From: an uncultured Dialister sp.
GTDB lineage: Bacteria > Bacillota > Negativicutes > Veillonellales > Dialisteraceae
DNA length: 38,832 nucleotides
Direction of reading: 5' to 3'
Assembly (NCBI GenBank): GCA_900541485.1
Contig: UQJW01000012.1
Coordinates: 1-38,832 of the forward strand
The position numbers and the translations under genes were made by a program. This document shows, one piece after another, positions 7,966 to 17,208 of this stretch. The notes beneath the pieces were generated by a model. It had not been told where the DNA came from. It made no database searches and worked only from the letters and a program-made list of their open reading frames with translations. Each line of letters starts with the position of its first letter. Position 1 is the first letter of the stretch.

Positions 7966-8948
7966 TTTCCGTATTCCTCCCTCAACCATTTGGCTACATC
8001 GATTGCGTGATAAGAAATAATAATATCGGCACCGGCCCGCTTCATGCAGAGCAGGGACTCCATGACAATTCTTTTTTCGTCAATCCAACCGTTTTTGGTA
8101 GCCGCTTTGACCATGGCGTACTCGCCGCTTACATTGTAAACAGCGACAGGGCGGTTAATTTTCTCACGTACCCGGGAAACTACATCAAGATAGGCCAGAG
8201 CAGGTTTTACCATAATAATATCCGCTCCTTCATCCATATCAAGTTCCACTTCTTTCATGGCTTCCCTGATATTGGCCGGATCCATCTGATACCCTCTTCT
8301 GTCGCCAAACTGGGGCGCCGAATCCGCAGCATCACGGAACGGACCGTAATAAGCGGATGCATATTTAACCGCATAGGACATAATCGATACATTCTTGAAC
8401 TGATTGGCATCCAATGCTTCTCTCAAGACGGCAATTCTTCCGTCCATCATATCGGAAGGTGCAATGATGTCAGCTCCCGCCTCAGCTTGGGAAACTGCAA
8501 CTTTCGCAAGAAGTTCCAATGTCGGATCATTGTCCACCTCATGCCCGCACAGTTGTCCGCAGTGGCCTGAATTGGTGTACTGGCAGAGACATACATCGCC
8601 GACGATAAGGAGATTGGGAATTTCTTTTTTTATGGCCTGAATTGCCCTTTGTACGGGGCTTGTCATATCCCATGCAGAAGAACCGGTATCATCTTTATAA
8701 GCGGGAAGTCCGAAAACTTCTACCGCCGGAATTCCGAGCTTATAAATTTCTTCCGCCTGTTTCACTGCCTGATCGACAGAAAGATGGTAACAATTAGGCA
8801 TACTGGGGATTTCTTCTTTAATATTTTCTCCGGGAACCACAAAAATAGGATATACAAAATCTTGAATGGCAAGGGTATTCTCTCTTACCATGCTGCGAAT
8901 CGCTTCCGTTCTCCTCAAGCGACGGGGACGTAGTGTATTTAATTTCAT
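7962..8948 (-). CDS. hemB: porphobilinogen synthase (delta-aminolevulinate dehydratase)
   Basis: Condenses two 5-aminolevulinates to porphobilinogen (EC 4.2.1.24). The 328 residues are typical. The cysteine cluster [20 protein letters not shown] indicates a zinc-dependent form. The two Schiff-base lysines are expected in [17 protein letters not shown] and in [13 protein letters not shown], both present. The start overlaps the preceding cobA/hemD stop by one base (TAATG) and its own stop overlaps hemL, so the three are translationally coupled. Confidence 0.97.
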   Translation of the reverse strand: MKLNTLRPRRLRRTEAIRSMVRENTLAIQDFVYPIFVVPGENIKEEIPSMPNCYHLSVDQAVKQAEEIYKLGIPAVEVFGLPAYKDDTGSSAWDMTSPVQRAIQAIKKEIPNLLIVGDVCLCQYTNSGHCGQLCGHEVDNDPTLELLAKVAVSQAEAGADIIAPSDMMDGRIAVLREALDANQFKNVSIMSYAVKYASAYYGPFRDAADSAPQFGDRRGYQMDPANIREAMKEVELDMDEGADIIMVKPALAYLDVVSRVREKINRPVAVYNVSGEYAMVKAATKNGWIDEKRIVMESLLCMKRAGADIIISYHAIDVAKWLREEYGK

Positions 8949-10465
8949 TAGCGGTCAACTCCCTTCACAATAGCACCGGCTAAACCTTCAATTGTAAATA
9001 CATCTGAAATAATATCGGGATTTAAGTGATATTCCCGGCAGGCATCTGCCGTAACCGGCCCGATGCAGGCAAGGGATACATTTTCCAAAAGTTCTGTCTT
9101 CCCTTCTATCTGTCCTATAAGATTATGCACGGTAGATGAACTTGTAAATGTGATAATATCTACTTCTTTACGGATAAGAAGTTCTTTTAATTTTTCTTTG
9201 TTTTCCACATCGCAAACTGTCTGATAAGCTTCCGCCACATCGACCGTACAACCTGCCTCCGCCAAGCCGTCAGGTAAAACGCTTCTCGCCACTTTTGCAC
9301 GGGGCAGGAAAATTTTTTCTCCCGGCTTTATCAGTTTTTTCATGGTTTCCAATAAATCCTCGGCCTTGTATTTCTCCGGCACACAATCGGCCTTTAATCC
9401 ATAGTGGCGGAGCTGTTTATCTGTTGCCGGACCGATGACTGCTATTTTGGCACAGCCTAAAGCACGGCTGTCCAGTCCTTTTTCATTGAGTCTGCCGAAA
9501 AAGGCATCTACCCCGTTCTGGCTTGTAAAAACAATCCAGTCATATTCCTTGATATGCTCTATGCCTTTATCTATACTTTTCCAGCCGTCTCCGGGGATTT
9601 CAATTTTGATGGACGAAATTTCTGTACAAAATGCGCCCAAATCTTCCAACACTTTTGTCATACGGGAAGCCTGTGTACGGGAACGGGTAATTAATATATG
9701 CTTTCCGAAAAGAGGCTTGTTGTCATACCACTGGAGTGTTTCTCTGAGATTAACCACTTCACCGACCACAAAAACGGCAGGCGGTTTGATGGCAAAACGT
9801 TTCACCGCTTCTTCTGCTTCTCCTAATGTAGTGGTATACGTTTCCTGATACGGACGGGTTCCCCAACGTATGAAAGCAGCCGGCGTGTCGGCACTTCTTC
9901 CGTTTTTAATCAATTCTTCCGCAATCTGCTTAACTCTTCCGACACCCATGAGAAATATCAATGTGTCTACTGCCCCTGCCAATTTATCAAAGTGGACATC
10001 CGACCTGCCCTTGGTAGGATCTTCATGCCCCGTAACCACGGCAAAAGAAGCCGCTACTTTTCTGTGGGTTACGGGAATTCCCGCATATGCCGGTGCAGCA
10101 ATGGCTGAAGTTATGCCCGGCACCTCTTCAAAAGGAACGCCCGCCTCCTTCAGCAACTCTATTTCTTCTCCGCCGCGACCGAACACAAAGGGATCTCCCC
10201 CTTTTAGGCGGGCTACAACTTTTCCCTGTTTCCCTTTTTCTGCAAGGAGACGGCTGATTTCCTCCTGCGTCATGGTATGGTTTCCCGACTGCTTTCCCAC
10301 ATAAATATATTCCGCCTCGGGATTGGCAAAGCGGAGAATTCTCCGGTCCGCCAAATAATCTCCAACGATAACGTCCGCCGTTTCCAGGCAACGTTTCCCC
10401 TTCAGTGTTAAAAGTTCGGGATCTCCCGGACCTGCTCCGATAAGATATACCTTTCCTTTATTCAT
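8948..10465 (-). CDS. fused uroporphyrinogen-III C-methyltransferase / uroporphyrinogen-III synthase
   Basis: A two-domain fusion of 505 residues. The N-terminal half (about 1-245) is the SAM-dependent CobA/SUMT methylase making precorrin-2: [37 protein letters not shown] and [13 protein letters not shown] are its standard motifs. The C-terminal half (about 255-500) is HemD, which cyclises hydroxymethylbilane to uroporphyrinogen [46 protein letters not shown]. Both steps are consecutive. The ATG at 10465 is preceded by GAGGAG at 6 nt; an alternative ATG at 10483 overlaps the hemC stop as ATGA but has a weaker site. This cobA-hemD fusion is common in anaerobic Firmicutes. Confidence 0.95.
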   Translation of the reverse strand: MNKGKVYLIGAGPGDPELLTLKGKRCLETADVIVGDYLADRRILRFANPEAEYIYVGKQSGNHTMTQEEISRLLAEKGKQGKVVARLKGGDPFVFGRGGEEIELLKEAGVPFEEVPGITSAIAAPAYAGIPVTHRKVAASFAVVTGHEDPTKGRSDVHFDKLAGAVDTLIFLMGVGRVKQIAEELIKNGRSADTPAAFIRWGTRPYQETYTTTLGEAEEAVKRFAIKPPAVFVVGEVVNLRETLQWYDNKPLFGKHILITRSRTQASRMTKVLEDLGAFCTEISSIKIEIPGDGWKSIDKGIEHIKEYDWIVFTSQNGVDAFFGRLNEKGLDSRALGCAKIAVIGPATDKQLRHYGLKADCVPEKYKAEDLLETMKKLIKPGEKIFLPRAKVARSVLPDGLAEAGCTVDVAEAYQTVCDVENKEKLKELLIRKEVDIITFTSSSTVHNLIGQIEGKTELLENVSLACIGPVTADACREYHLNPDIISDVFTIEGLAGAIVKGVDR

Positions 10466-10479
10466 ACGATTCTCCTCAA

Positions 10480-11406
10480 TCATAATTTTTGTAAATCCTT
10501 TAAAATTTGATCTCCTCCATCCGATAAAAGCTCTTCTGCCAGGACAGCGCCTATCTCCCCGGCCTCTTCCAAAAGACCTTCCCTGCTTCTTCTGTAAAGT
10601 TTCTTTCCGTCAGGAGAAGCAATAAATGCTTCTGCTAAAATTTTTTTATCTTGAGAAACCGCATAAATACCGGCCGATACTTTGCAGTCTCCTCCTACGC
10701 GGCCCAAAAATGCTCTTTCCGCGGTAATACAAGAAGCCACTTCAGCATTATGAAGGAAACGGATAATTTCTGATGTTTCTGCATCATCTGCCCGCATTTC
10801 CACTGCCATGACGCCCTGTCCTGCCGCAGGAATGCTTTCCTCCGTTTCTATATATGAGGTAATCCTTTTTTCAAGTCCCAGCCGTTTAAGACCGGCTGCA
10901 GCAAGAATAATAGCATCAAAATGTCCTTCCTCCAACTGACGGAGACGGGTTTGGACATTTCCGCGGAGTGTTTTTATTTGTAAATCGGGACGTCTGTGTA
11001 AAATTTGTGCCTGTCTCCGCAGACTTGCCGTACCTACCACGGCCCCGGGCGGCAACGCTTCAAGCGAATCGTATCTGTCCGATACAAAAGCATCCCTCGG
11101 ATCTTCTCTGTCCGTCACTGCCGCAAGCTTAAGTCCTTCCGGTATATCTGCCGTCATATCTTTTAATGAATGAACCGCTATATCGGCTTTTTTCTGTAAA
11201 AGTAAAATTTCCAACTCTTTAATAAAGAGTCCTTTTCCGCCTATATCAAGGAGCGATCTGTCTAAAATCTCGTCCCCTTTAGTCGTAACGGGAAGAAGTT
11301 CTACATTTACATGCGGATACTTTTTCTGTATCCGTTCCCGGATATACTTAGCCTGCCAAAGCGCCAGTACACTTTGTCTGGTCGCAATGACCAATTTATC
11401 CTTCAT
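10480..11406 (-). CDS. hemC: hydroxymethylbilane synthase (porphobilinogen deaminase)
   Basis: Polymerises four porphobilinogens to hydroxymethylbilane (EC 2.5.1.61). 308 residues, normal length. Motifs: LVIATRQSVLALWQA at the N-terminus, DIAVHSLKDMTADIP, GTASLRRQAQILHRRPDL, LRGNVQTRL, and the dipyrromethane cofactor cysteine in GGDCKVSAG. It overlaps the hemA 3' end by 11 nt and is preceded by a GGGGGA ribosome binding site inside hemA. Confidence 0.97.
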   Translation of the reverse strand: MKDKLVIATRQSVLALWQAKYIRERIQKKYPHVNVELLPVTTKGDEILDRSLLDIGGKGLFIKELEILLLQKKADIAVHSLKDMTADIPEGLKLAAVTDREDPRDAFVSDRYDSLEALPPGAVVGTASLRRQAQILHRRPDLQIKTLRGNVQTRLRQLEEGHFDAIILAAAGLKRLGLEKRITSYIETEESIPAAGQGVMAVEMRADDAETSEIIRFLHNAEVASCITAERAFLGRVGGDCKVSAGIYAVSQDKKILAEAFIASPDGKKLYRRSREGLLEEAGEIGAVLAEELLSDGGDQILKDLQKL

Positions 11407-12679
11407 GTTTATCCCCCTTCCTTACATCTAAGCTGAATAGGCTTGTCACTGCCGACTTTCCTGCCGATTCTTTTTCTGTTCCCGCATACCGGTTCAAATG
11501 AATCATCGGTTCTCTTAATATTTTACGGATAATCATATGCGACATGTGCTCTATCCCTTTTTTCTCTTCTTCCGTCAGGTCCGGCAATTTGCCCAAAGCC
11601 CGCCGGACTTCTCTTTCCCTGATATGCTCTGCTTTTTCGGAAAGGGAAACCATGACCGGCCGGGCACTTAAATAAGTAAATCTTTCTTCCAGGGAATCCA
11701 TTTCTTCCCGGATAATCATTTCCGCCCGTGATGCCTCACCTTCGCGGAATTTAATATTATTTTCTACAATTTCTTGTAAATCATCGATATTACAGAGTGT
11801 TACATTCCTGATTGTTCCCACATCGGGCTCGATGTCACAGGGCACTGCAATATCGATAGCTACAAGGGGCTTATTTTTCCTTTTCATCATCAGATTGCGC
11901 ACATCCCAGGATTTTACGATATACTGGGTCGCCCCTGTGGCAGTGACAAAGATATCCGCATCCTCCGCCTGCGCTACCGCCCCACGAAAAGGAACCGTAC
12001 TTCCGCCGAATTTCCTGGCAAGTGCTTCTGCTCTTTCAGGATGACGGTTTGTTACCACCACTTCTTTAAGTCCTTTCCCTTGCAGGTTTTTTACTAAAAG
12101 CTCCGCCGCATCACCGGCACCGAAAACAAGAACCTTTTTATTTTCCAAGGTTCCTAATATTTTTTCTGCCAGCTTTACCGCCGCATAGCTCACGGAAACA
12201 GCAGATGTTGAGATTTGTGTCTCTGTCCGTACCCTCTTCCCGGTACGAATGGCACGGTGAAAAAGAGTATTCAAAATTGTGCGGGTTGCTTTTTCCGAAA
12301 GCGCCAATGTATACGCCGTTTTAATCTGGTTTAAAATCTGGCTTTCTCCGATGACCATGGAATCCAGGCCCGATACAACTTCAAAAAGATGGCGGATACA
12401 TTCTTTTCCCGTATAGTAAAAGAAATATTCTTCTTTAGCGTCACTGTTTCCCGATAAGGTCAAAAAGAATTTATATAAATCCTGCTTTGCCTTTTCATCT
12501 CGCAAGACTGCATATATTTCCGTTCTGTTGCAGGTGGAAAGTATAACCGCCTCACGGATAGCCTCCTGGTCTTTCAGATGATGAAGCCCATCCCCGGCAC
12601 TTTCTTCAGAAATCGCAAACTGCTCCCGTATATCTACAGCAACCGTTTTATGATTAAGACCTAAAACTGCTAATACCAC
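11396..12679 (-). CDS. hemA: glutamyl-tRNA reductase
   Basis: Reduces glutamyl-tRNA(Glu) to glutamate-1-semialdehyde (EC 1.2.1.70), the entry step of the C5 route. Motifs: LGLNHKTVAVDIREQ at the N-terminus, the catalytic cysteine in ILSTCNRTEIYA, SGLDSMVIGESQILNQIK, and the NADPH site VLVFGAGDAAELL. About 427 residues. The start is uncertain: GTG at 12679 lies 11 nt after GAGGA and gives (M)VLAVLGLNHKT; GTG at 12688 is only 2 nt from the same site. Its 5' end overlaps the siroheme gene by about 26 nt, so expression is coupled. Confidence 0.95.
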   Translation of the reverse strand: MVLAVLGLNHKTVAVDIREQFAISEESAGDGLHHLKDQEAIREAVILSTCNRTEIYAVLRDEKAKQDLYKFFLTLSGNSDAKEEYFFYYTGKECIRHLFEVVSGLDSMVIGESQILNQIKTAYTLALSEKATRTILNTLFHRAIRTGKRVRTETQISTSAVSVSYAAVKLAEKILGTLENKKVLVFGAGDAAELLVKNLQGKGLKEVVVTNRHPERAEALARKFGGSTVPFRGAVAQAEDADIFVTATGATQYIVKSWDVRNLMMKRKNKPLVAIDIAVPCDIEPDVGTIRNVTLCNIDDLQEIVENNIKFREGEASRAEMIIREEMDSLEERFTYLSARPVMVSLSEKAEHIREREVRRALGKLPDLTEEEKKGIEHMSHMIIRKILREPMIHLNRYAGTEKESAGKSAVTSLFSLDVRKGDKHEG

Positions 12680-13286
12680 GACGTACACACTCCTCTGCTT
12701 CGTCTAATTTTCCCTGAACCACAAGTTCCATCGTTACTTTATCAAATGCTTTTCTCCAAAACCGTTCTCTCGTTTCCGCACTTTCTAAATCATCTTTTAA
12801 TTCTTCTCTGATCCGGCTGATTCTGTCGAGCCAAAAGCCATACCCGTCAGGAATTTGACGGGAAATTTGTTCTTTAATATATTTCGAAAAGGCCGGTGAC
12901 CGCCCGTCTGTAGAAACAGTAATCATCAGCCCTTCTTTTTTCAGACGGGCCGGCAAATGACAATTTCCCATAGACGGAAAGTCGGCACTGTTATATAAAA
13001 AACTTTTTTCTTTTGCTTCTTCTGCAACCCATGCGGCAATTTCTTTATTTCCCGATGCGGTAATCACCAAAAAATAATTCCCGCTTGTTCCTTTTCTGTA
13101 CGGTTCCTGCCGCCAGAAAATATGATTTCCATCGGCCAAATCCCTAATTTCCCTGCATGCTTCCGGTGCCACTGCCGTAACAGCCGCTTTTTCTTCCAGA
13201 AGTGCTTTAATTTTGCGGAGTGCCACATGGCCTCCACCGATAACCAGGCAAGGCCGCCCTGAGAGTTCTATATTTATCGGATACAT
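12654..13286 (-). CDS. precorrin-2 dehydrogenase / sirohydrochlorin ferrochelatase-like (CysG N-domain, Met8 type)
   Basis: A 210-residue protein equal to the N-terminal domain of CysG. It oxidises precorrin-2 to sirohydrochlorin with NAD+, and in Met8-type proteins may insert Fe2+ as well. The Rossmann start MYPINIELSGRPCLVIGGGH with VALRKIKALLE and the TVSTDGRSPAFSKYIKEQI segment near residue 130 are family signatures. It acts on the product of the cobA domain three genes downstream, so this operon makes sirohydrochlorin as precursor of siroheme or cobalamin. It starts 1 nt after the stop of the CsoR-family regulator. Confidence 0.93.
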   Translation of the reverse strand: MYPINIELSGRPCLVIGGGHVALRKIKALLEEKAAVTAVAPEACREIRDLADGNHIFWRQEPYRKGTSGNYFLVITASGNKEIAAWVAEEAKEKSFLYNSADFPSMGNCHLPARLKKEGLMITVSTDGRSPAFSKYIKEQISRQIPDGYGFWLDRISRIREELKDDLESAETRERFWRKAFDKVTMELVVQGKLDEAEECVRRGISSFRS

Positions 13287-13287
13287 A

Positions 13288-13563
13288 TCAGCTCATATTG
13301 GAAAAACGTTCTACCGCTTTACTGAACTTTGCTACCGTTTCTTCGGCATTTCCGTTTTCAAGCCCGTCAAGAACACAGTGATGGAGATGCCCCTCCAGTA
13401 TAATCTGCCCGACCCTGTGGAGAGCCGACTTGGCCGCATTCACCTGGGACAGCACGTCTTCACAGGGAATATCTGCATCAACCATACGGTCAATTGCCTG
13501 CACCTGCCCGATAATTTTTTTCAGGCGTCTATGTAAATTTTCAGAATCCATACATTGTTTCAT
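13288..13563 (-). CDS. CsoR/RcnR (DUF156) family metal- or persulfide-sensing repressor
   Basis: An all-helical regulator of 91 residues in the CsoR/RcnR/FrmR family. The RRLKKIIGQVQAIDRMV helix is the family signature. Candidate ligands are C34, H59 and C63, with the same spacing (25 and 4) as the Cys-His-Cys Cu(I) site of CsoR; H61 and H62 are additional histidines. This argues for a CsoR-like thiolate sensor over an RcnR Ni/Co sensor, but cognate effectors cannot be read reliably from motif alone. It has a strong AGGAGG site, lies 32 nt after rnhB, and heads the tetrapyrrole genes with 1-nt spacing, which suggests that it controls this operon or is co-transcribed with it by chance. Confidence 0.88.
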   Translation of the reverse strand: MKQCMDSENLHRRLKKIIGQVQAIDRMVDADIPCEDVLSQVNAAKSALHRVGQIILEGHLHHCVLDGLENGNAEETVAKFSKAVERFSNMS

Positions 13564-13595
13564 TTTTTATATCCTCCTGTTATAAAGCAGAATAT

Positions 13596-14357
13596 TTATC
13601 TTATAATCATGCTTTTTACGGGTTCAAAACTTTTTCTGTGTATCGGCGTAATTCCCAGCCGCCGTATCGCTTCTATATGGTCTGCCGTTCCATATCCTTT
13701 ATTCTGCGCAAAGCCGTACCCGGGATACTCCTTATCATACTCTTCCATTAAATGGTCCCTGTACACCTTGGCTACGATAGATGCCGCCGCTACAGAGGCA
13801 GACCGGGCATCGCCGTGTACCAGAGATAAAGACGGAATACCGAAATGAAGAGGCATGGCATCTACAATCACCGCTTCCGGCGCCGTTTTCAGACGGCTTA
13901 CCGCCCTGTACATTGCCTCCATTGTTGCCTGATAAATATTCAAGGCATCAATTTCTTCGGCCGGCAAACACACAATAGACACAGCCAATGCTTTTTTATG
14001 AATTTCCTCTGCCAGTTCTTCTCTTTTTTTCGGAGACACTTTTTTTGAATCGTTAATTCCCGCAAAAAAAGTGTGCGGTTTCAAGATGACCGCGGCCACC
14101 GTCACAGGTCCTGCCAAAGGCCCTCGTCCCACCTCATCAATGCCGGCGACAAGAGTCATTCCTTTTTTGTAAAAGCTGCTTTCCGGTTCATACATATCTT
14201 CTACACGGAGTCGTTCCGCCGACTCTCTGTTCATACGCTTGATATAAGAGGCAACCAGCTGCTGCACCCCTTTTCGCGGGTCATTCATCAATTCTTTCAG
14301 GACATTTTCGCTTACCGTATCCCCTGAAAGTAATGCTTTGATTTCAGAAATACTCAT
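13596..14357 (-). CDS. rnhB: ribonuclease HII
   Basis: Cleaves RNA in RNA-DNA hybrids and single ribonucleotides in DNA (EC 3.1.26.4). 253 residues, with the N-terminal extension of about 70 residues seen in Firmicute RnhB. The catalytic acidic residues appear as D74 and E75 in GIDEVGRGPLAGP, D166 in VIVDAMPL and D183 in HGDARSASVAAASIVAKVYRD. Its ATG overlaps the rbgA stop as ATGA. The rbgA-rnhB pairing is conserved in Firmicutes. Confidence 0.97.
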   Translation of the reverse strand: MSISEIKALLSGDTVSENVLKELMNDPRKGVQQLVASYIKRMNRESAERLRVEDMYEPESSFYKKGMTLVAGIDEVGRGPLAGPVTVAAVILKPHTFFAGINDSKKVSPKKREELAEEIHKKALAVSIVCLPAEEIDALNIYQATMEAMYRAVSRLKTAPEAVIVDAMPLHFGIPSLSLVHGDARSASVAAASIVAKVYRDHLMEEYDKEYPGYGFAQNKGYGTADHIEAIRRLGITPIHRKSFEPVKSMIIR

Positions 14358-15211
14358 AGCCTTTCCTCCGGAACGGCATCTAATGTAATTTTCCCGAGCT
14401 TTCCGCTGCGGAAGTCATTTAAAACGACCATTTCTGCACGGTCATAATCAATAGCACCGCCGGAAAGAAGACAACCTCTCCGCCGTCCCGCCTGCTCCAA
14501 AAGCAACTGCGGATCGGCACCGGTATCTTCAATATCATATTTTTCCCGGAGTATTGCGGGCGCCATAACCGACAAGGTCTTAAGAAGAGACATGACGACT
14601 TCAGAAGAATTGAAAACATCTCCTGCAATAGCCCCCGTTGCCGCTAATCGGAGCGCCGCCTCCTGATCTTCAAACTTCGGCCAGAGCACGCCCGGTGTGT
14701 CTAAAAGATCTAAACCGTCTGCCAAACGCACCCATTGCTTCCCTCTTGTATGTCCCGGTGTATTCGCCGTTCTTGCCATTGACCTTCCGGCAATAAAATT
14801 AATCAGCGTAGATTTTCCCACATTGGGAATTCCTAAAATCATAATCCGGGCAGAGCGGGTTTTCAGTCCCCGTCGTTTCCATTTTTCAAGCATCGGTGAC
14901 GCGGCTTCTCTAATGACCCGCAAAAACTTTTTCTTGTCTTTTCCATTGGTACAACTCATGGATATGACAGAGCGTCCCTTTTCCTTGAAATACGCTTCCC
15001 ATTGAGCCGTACAGGCAGGATCCGCCAAGTCGGCTTTATTTAAAATAACAAGATGCGGTTTATTTCCCAAAAGTTCCTGAATCATCGGATTGGAACTGGA
15101 ATAAGGAATCCGTGCATCCAAAAGTTCTGCCGCTACATCGACAGCTTTTAAGTGTTCTGTAATTAATCTTCTGGTTTTGGCCATGTGACCGGGAAACCAT
15201 TGTATCAGCAT
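14354..15211 (-). CDS. rbgA: ribosome biogenesis GTPase YlqF/RbgA
   Basis: A circularly permuted GTPase needed for late 50S subunit assembly. The permuted motif order is visible: G4 (LNKADLADP) comes before G1 (GIPNVGKSTLIN), followed by the G2 threonine region (TANTPGHTRG) and G3 (LLDTPGVLWPKF). The N-terminus IQWFPGHMAK is diagnostic of this family, and the C-terminal domain contains RRGCLLSGG. 285 residues. First gene of the run rbgA - rnhB, with a short upstream gap to the PiT terminator. Confidence 0.97.
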   Translation of the reverse strand: MLIQWFPGHMAKTRRLITEHLKAVDVAAELLDARIPYSSSNPMIQELLGNKPHLVILNKADLADPACTAQWEAYFKEKGRSVISMSCTNGKDKKKFLRVIREAASPMLEKWKRRGLKTRSARIMILGIPNVGKSTLINFIAGRSMARTANTPGHTRGKQWVRLADGLDLLDTPGVLWPKFEDQEAALRLAATGAIAGDVFNSSEVVMSLLKTLSVMAPAILREKYDIEDTGADPQLLLEQAGRRRGCLLSGGAIDYDRAEMVVLNDFRSGKLGKITLDAVPEERL

Positions 15212-15316
15212 GATTTATCCTTTCATACCCTACGGGGATATCCATACTCTATTATTTTACCATATAAGAGAAATGAACGGAGATTCCTATGCGGTTTGAT
15301 AATTCTGAATACTTCA

Positions 15317-15345
15317 TAAAAAAATCGCCCTTTAAAAAGGACGAC
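15317..15345 (-). terminator. terminator after the PiT transporter gene
   Basis: Minus-strand stem CGTCCTTT / AAAGGGCG (one G-U pair) followed by ATTTTTTTAT, just past the pit stop codon. Confidence 0.85.
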
Positions 15346-15351
15346 TCTCTA

Positions 15352-16344
15352 TCAATAAATATGTCGTATCAAAAGATAGACAATAGCTGCCACCGCTGCC
15401 GTACTCGGAATGGTCATTACCCAGGCACTCACCATGGAGTATGCCGTATTCCAATGGACGGCACGGAAACGTTTGGCCCAGCCCACCCCCATGATAGAAC
15501 CTGTCACGACGTGAGTTGTCGACACGGGAAGATGTAAAAATGTAGCTGTGAAAATGATAAATGCCGAATTAATATCTGCGGCAAGACCGTTAACCGGTTC
15601 AAGTCGGAAAATTTTATTACCCACCGTCCGGATAATACGCCATCCCCCTACACTGGTTCCCAATGCCATAGCCAAAGCGCAGGCAAATTTTACAAGCAGG
15701 GGAACTTCAAGCTCTCCGATATAGCCCCCGGAAAGCAAGGCCAGCGTAATGATTCCCATGCACTTCTGTGCATCATTGGATCCGTGGGAAAATGCCATCA
15801 CTGCAGCAGAAAGATTTTGCACATGAAGGGAAACATAATTCACTCTTGACTTCCCGACATTTCTGAAAAGCATAAATAAAAGAGTCATGACAACGTATCC
15901 GCTGCAAATAGCAATAATCGGTGATGCTATAAGTCCTGCCACAATCATCAGGACTCCTTCCGTATGAATAGCTCCCGTTCCGTAAGAAATAATGACGGCT
16001 CCGAGAACGCCGCCAATCAATGCATGGGAAGAACTGGAAGGCATTCCGATTTTCCAGGTAAATAAATTCCACAAAATAGCGGCTGCAAGAGCAGCAATCA
16101 AAACCGTCGAATCGACCATTTGCGGGGAAGTAACGATTTCGCCGCCTATTGTTTTTGCCACGCCTGTAGAAACCATGGCGCCCACAAAATTTAAAACGGC
16201 AGACATCAAAATCGCAACTCTCGGGCTTAATGACCGGGTAGCAATACATGTTGCAATGGCATTGGCGGTATCATGAAATCCGTTGATAAAGTCAAATGCC
16301 AGGGCAAGCAGAACTACCAGTCCTATCGCATAAATATCAGGCAT
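15352..16344 (-). CDS. pit: inorganic phosphate transporter, PiT family
   Basis: A membrane symporter that takes up metal-phosphate with H+ or Na+. It is 330 residues with about ten hydrophobic segments. The duplicated PiT signature is visible in FDFINGFHDTANAIATCIATR near the N-terminus and in AFSHGSNDAQKCMGIITLAL in the middle; the C-terminal half carries LPVSTTHVVTGSIMGVG. Its start overlaps the DUF47 stop by 8 nt. This two-gene pair is a standard low-affinity phosphate uptake module. Confidence 0.96.
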   Translation of the reverse strand: MPDIYAIGLVVLLALAFDFINGFHDTANAIATCIATRSLSPRVAILMSAVLNFVGAMVSTGVAKTIGGEIVTSPQMVDSTVLIAALAAAILWNLFTWKIGMPSSSSHALIGGVLGAVIISYGTGAIHTEGVLMIVAGLIASPIIAICSGYVVMTLLFMLFRNVGKSRVNYVSLHVQNLSAAVMAFSHGSNDAQKCMGIITLALLSGGYIGELEVPLLVKFACALAMALGTSVGGWRIIRTVGNKIFRLEPVNGLAADINSAFIIFTATFLHLPVSTTHVVTGSIMGVGWAKRFRAVHWNTAYSMVSAWVMTIPSTAAVAAIVYLLIRHIY

Positions 16345-16963
16345 ATTTCATGACCACTTCTTTAATCAGGTTTCCTACCCGTTCCGCCTGATCCGCGGTA
16401 TCCTCCATTGTTTCCATAATTTCTTTCCACCGGATAATATCGACAGCATCATGACTTCCGTCAAAAAGATTGGAAATGATATCTCTGTAAATCGTATCCG
16501 CTTCACTTTCAAGTGCATTAATCTTTCTTGTCCGTTCCGTTAATTCCGCTTCATTTTTGTCAATATTTTTCAAGAGACGGAACAGAACAATCAATTCATC
16601 AGACAGTTCTACAAGAATATCTGCCATGCGCAAGGTTTTTTCCCAACCCTGCCCGGCATGATAAATACGGAGCGAAAAAATGACATCCTTAATATCATCG
16701 ACACAATCATCCAGTGTACTGGTCAGCATATAAAAATCTTCTCTGTCTATCGGTGTAATAAAGACATGTTTCATTTTATTTGCTACTTCATGGGTGATGG
16801 CGTCTGCCATATGCTCAAGTTCCTTCATTTCTTTGGTACAGCGATCCAATTTCGTCGGATCCTGCAAAACTTCCTTGACCATCAATGCCCCTTTATGAAA
16901 ATATTCGGCATTGGTGACCAAAAAATCAAAGAACTCCTCATGCTTATTGACTAAACTGAACAT
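16337..16963 (-). CDS. DUF47 / PhoU-like accessory protein of the PiT transporter
   Basis: A soluble all-alpha protein of 208 residues belonging to DUF47 (YkaA/PitA-accessory, PhoU-like fold). The central ITPIDREDFYMLTSTLDDCV segment and the ExxxD-rich helices (LESEADTIYRDIISNLFDG) are family features thought to bind metal clusters. It lies upstream of and overlaps pit, and such proteins are believed to regulate the paired transporter. The ATG follows GGAGGG. Confidence 0.93.
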   Translation of the reverse strand: MFSLVNKHEEFFDFLVTNAEYFHKGALMVKEVLQDPTKLDRCTKEMKELEHMADAITHEVANKMKHVFITPIDREDFYMLTSTLDDCVDDIKDVIFSLRIYHAGQGWEKTLRMADILVELSDELIVLFRLLKNIDKNEAELTERTRKINALESEADTIYRDIISNLFDGSHDAVDIIRWKEIMETMEDTADQAERVGNLIKEVVMKYA

Positions 16964-17005
16964 GTCTTACCCTCCGGAAAGTATATTTTGTCCATTATTT
17001 TCTCT

Positions 17006-17037
17006 ATCATATCCTCCCGATGTAAACTCTGTGTAAA
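17006..17037 (-). promoter_or_regulatory. candidate PhoP box and -10 of the DUF47-pit operon
   Basis: Minus strand: two exact TTTACA repeats (17037-17032 and 17026-17021) separated by 5 nt, then 9 nt, then TATGAT (17011-17006). Repeated TT(A/T)ACA with about 5-nt spacing next to a -10 box lacking a good -35 is the Firmicute PhoP-activated promoter layout. The downstream genes import phosphate, which fits. No PhoPR genes are in the window. Confidence 0.45.
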
Positions 17038-17163
17038 ATTTTACTTATATTTACGTTCTGCTTTTATACAAAATCGGAAAGAGCCGTATTATATTTTCTA
17101 AAATAACAAAAATATTTTTACCCAATGCCAAAAATTTTTATAGGAAATATTCTAATTTTTTGT

Positions 17164-17169
17164 TATAAT
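17164..17169 (+). promoter_or_regulatory. -10 box of the rubrerythrin promoter
   Basis: A perfect TATAAT 40 nt before the rubrerythrin ATG in very A/T-rich DNA. No good -35 match is visible at 16-18 nt, so the promoter may depend on an activator or be relieved from a repressor. A PerR-type site is a natural suspicion but I do not see a convincing one. Confidence 0.4.
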
Positions 17170-17208
17170 AAGAATAGAGTATATTGGAAGTTGTTTAAGG
17201 AGGTTATT

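Noticed and set aside
17141..17208. PerR box ahead of rubrerythrin
   Set aside because: The region is A/T-rich and contains TTATAAT, but I do not find the inverted partner at the right spacing.
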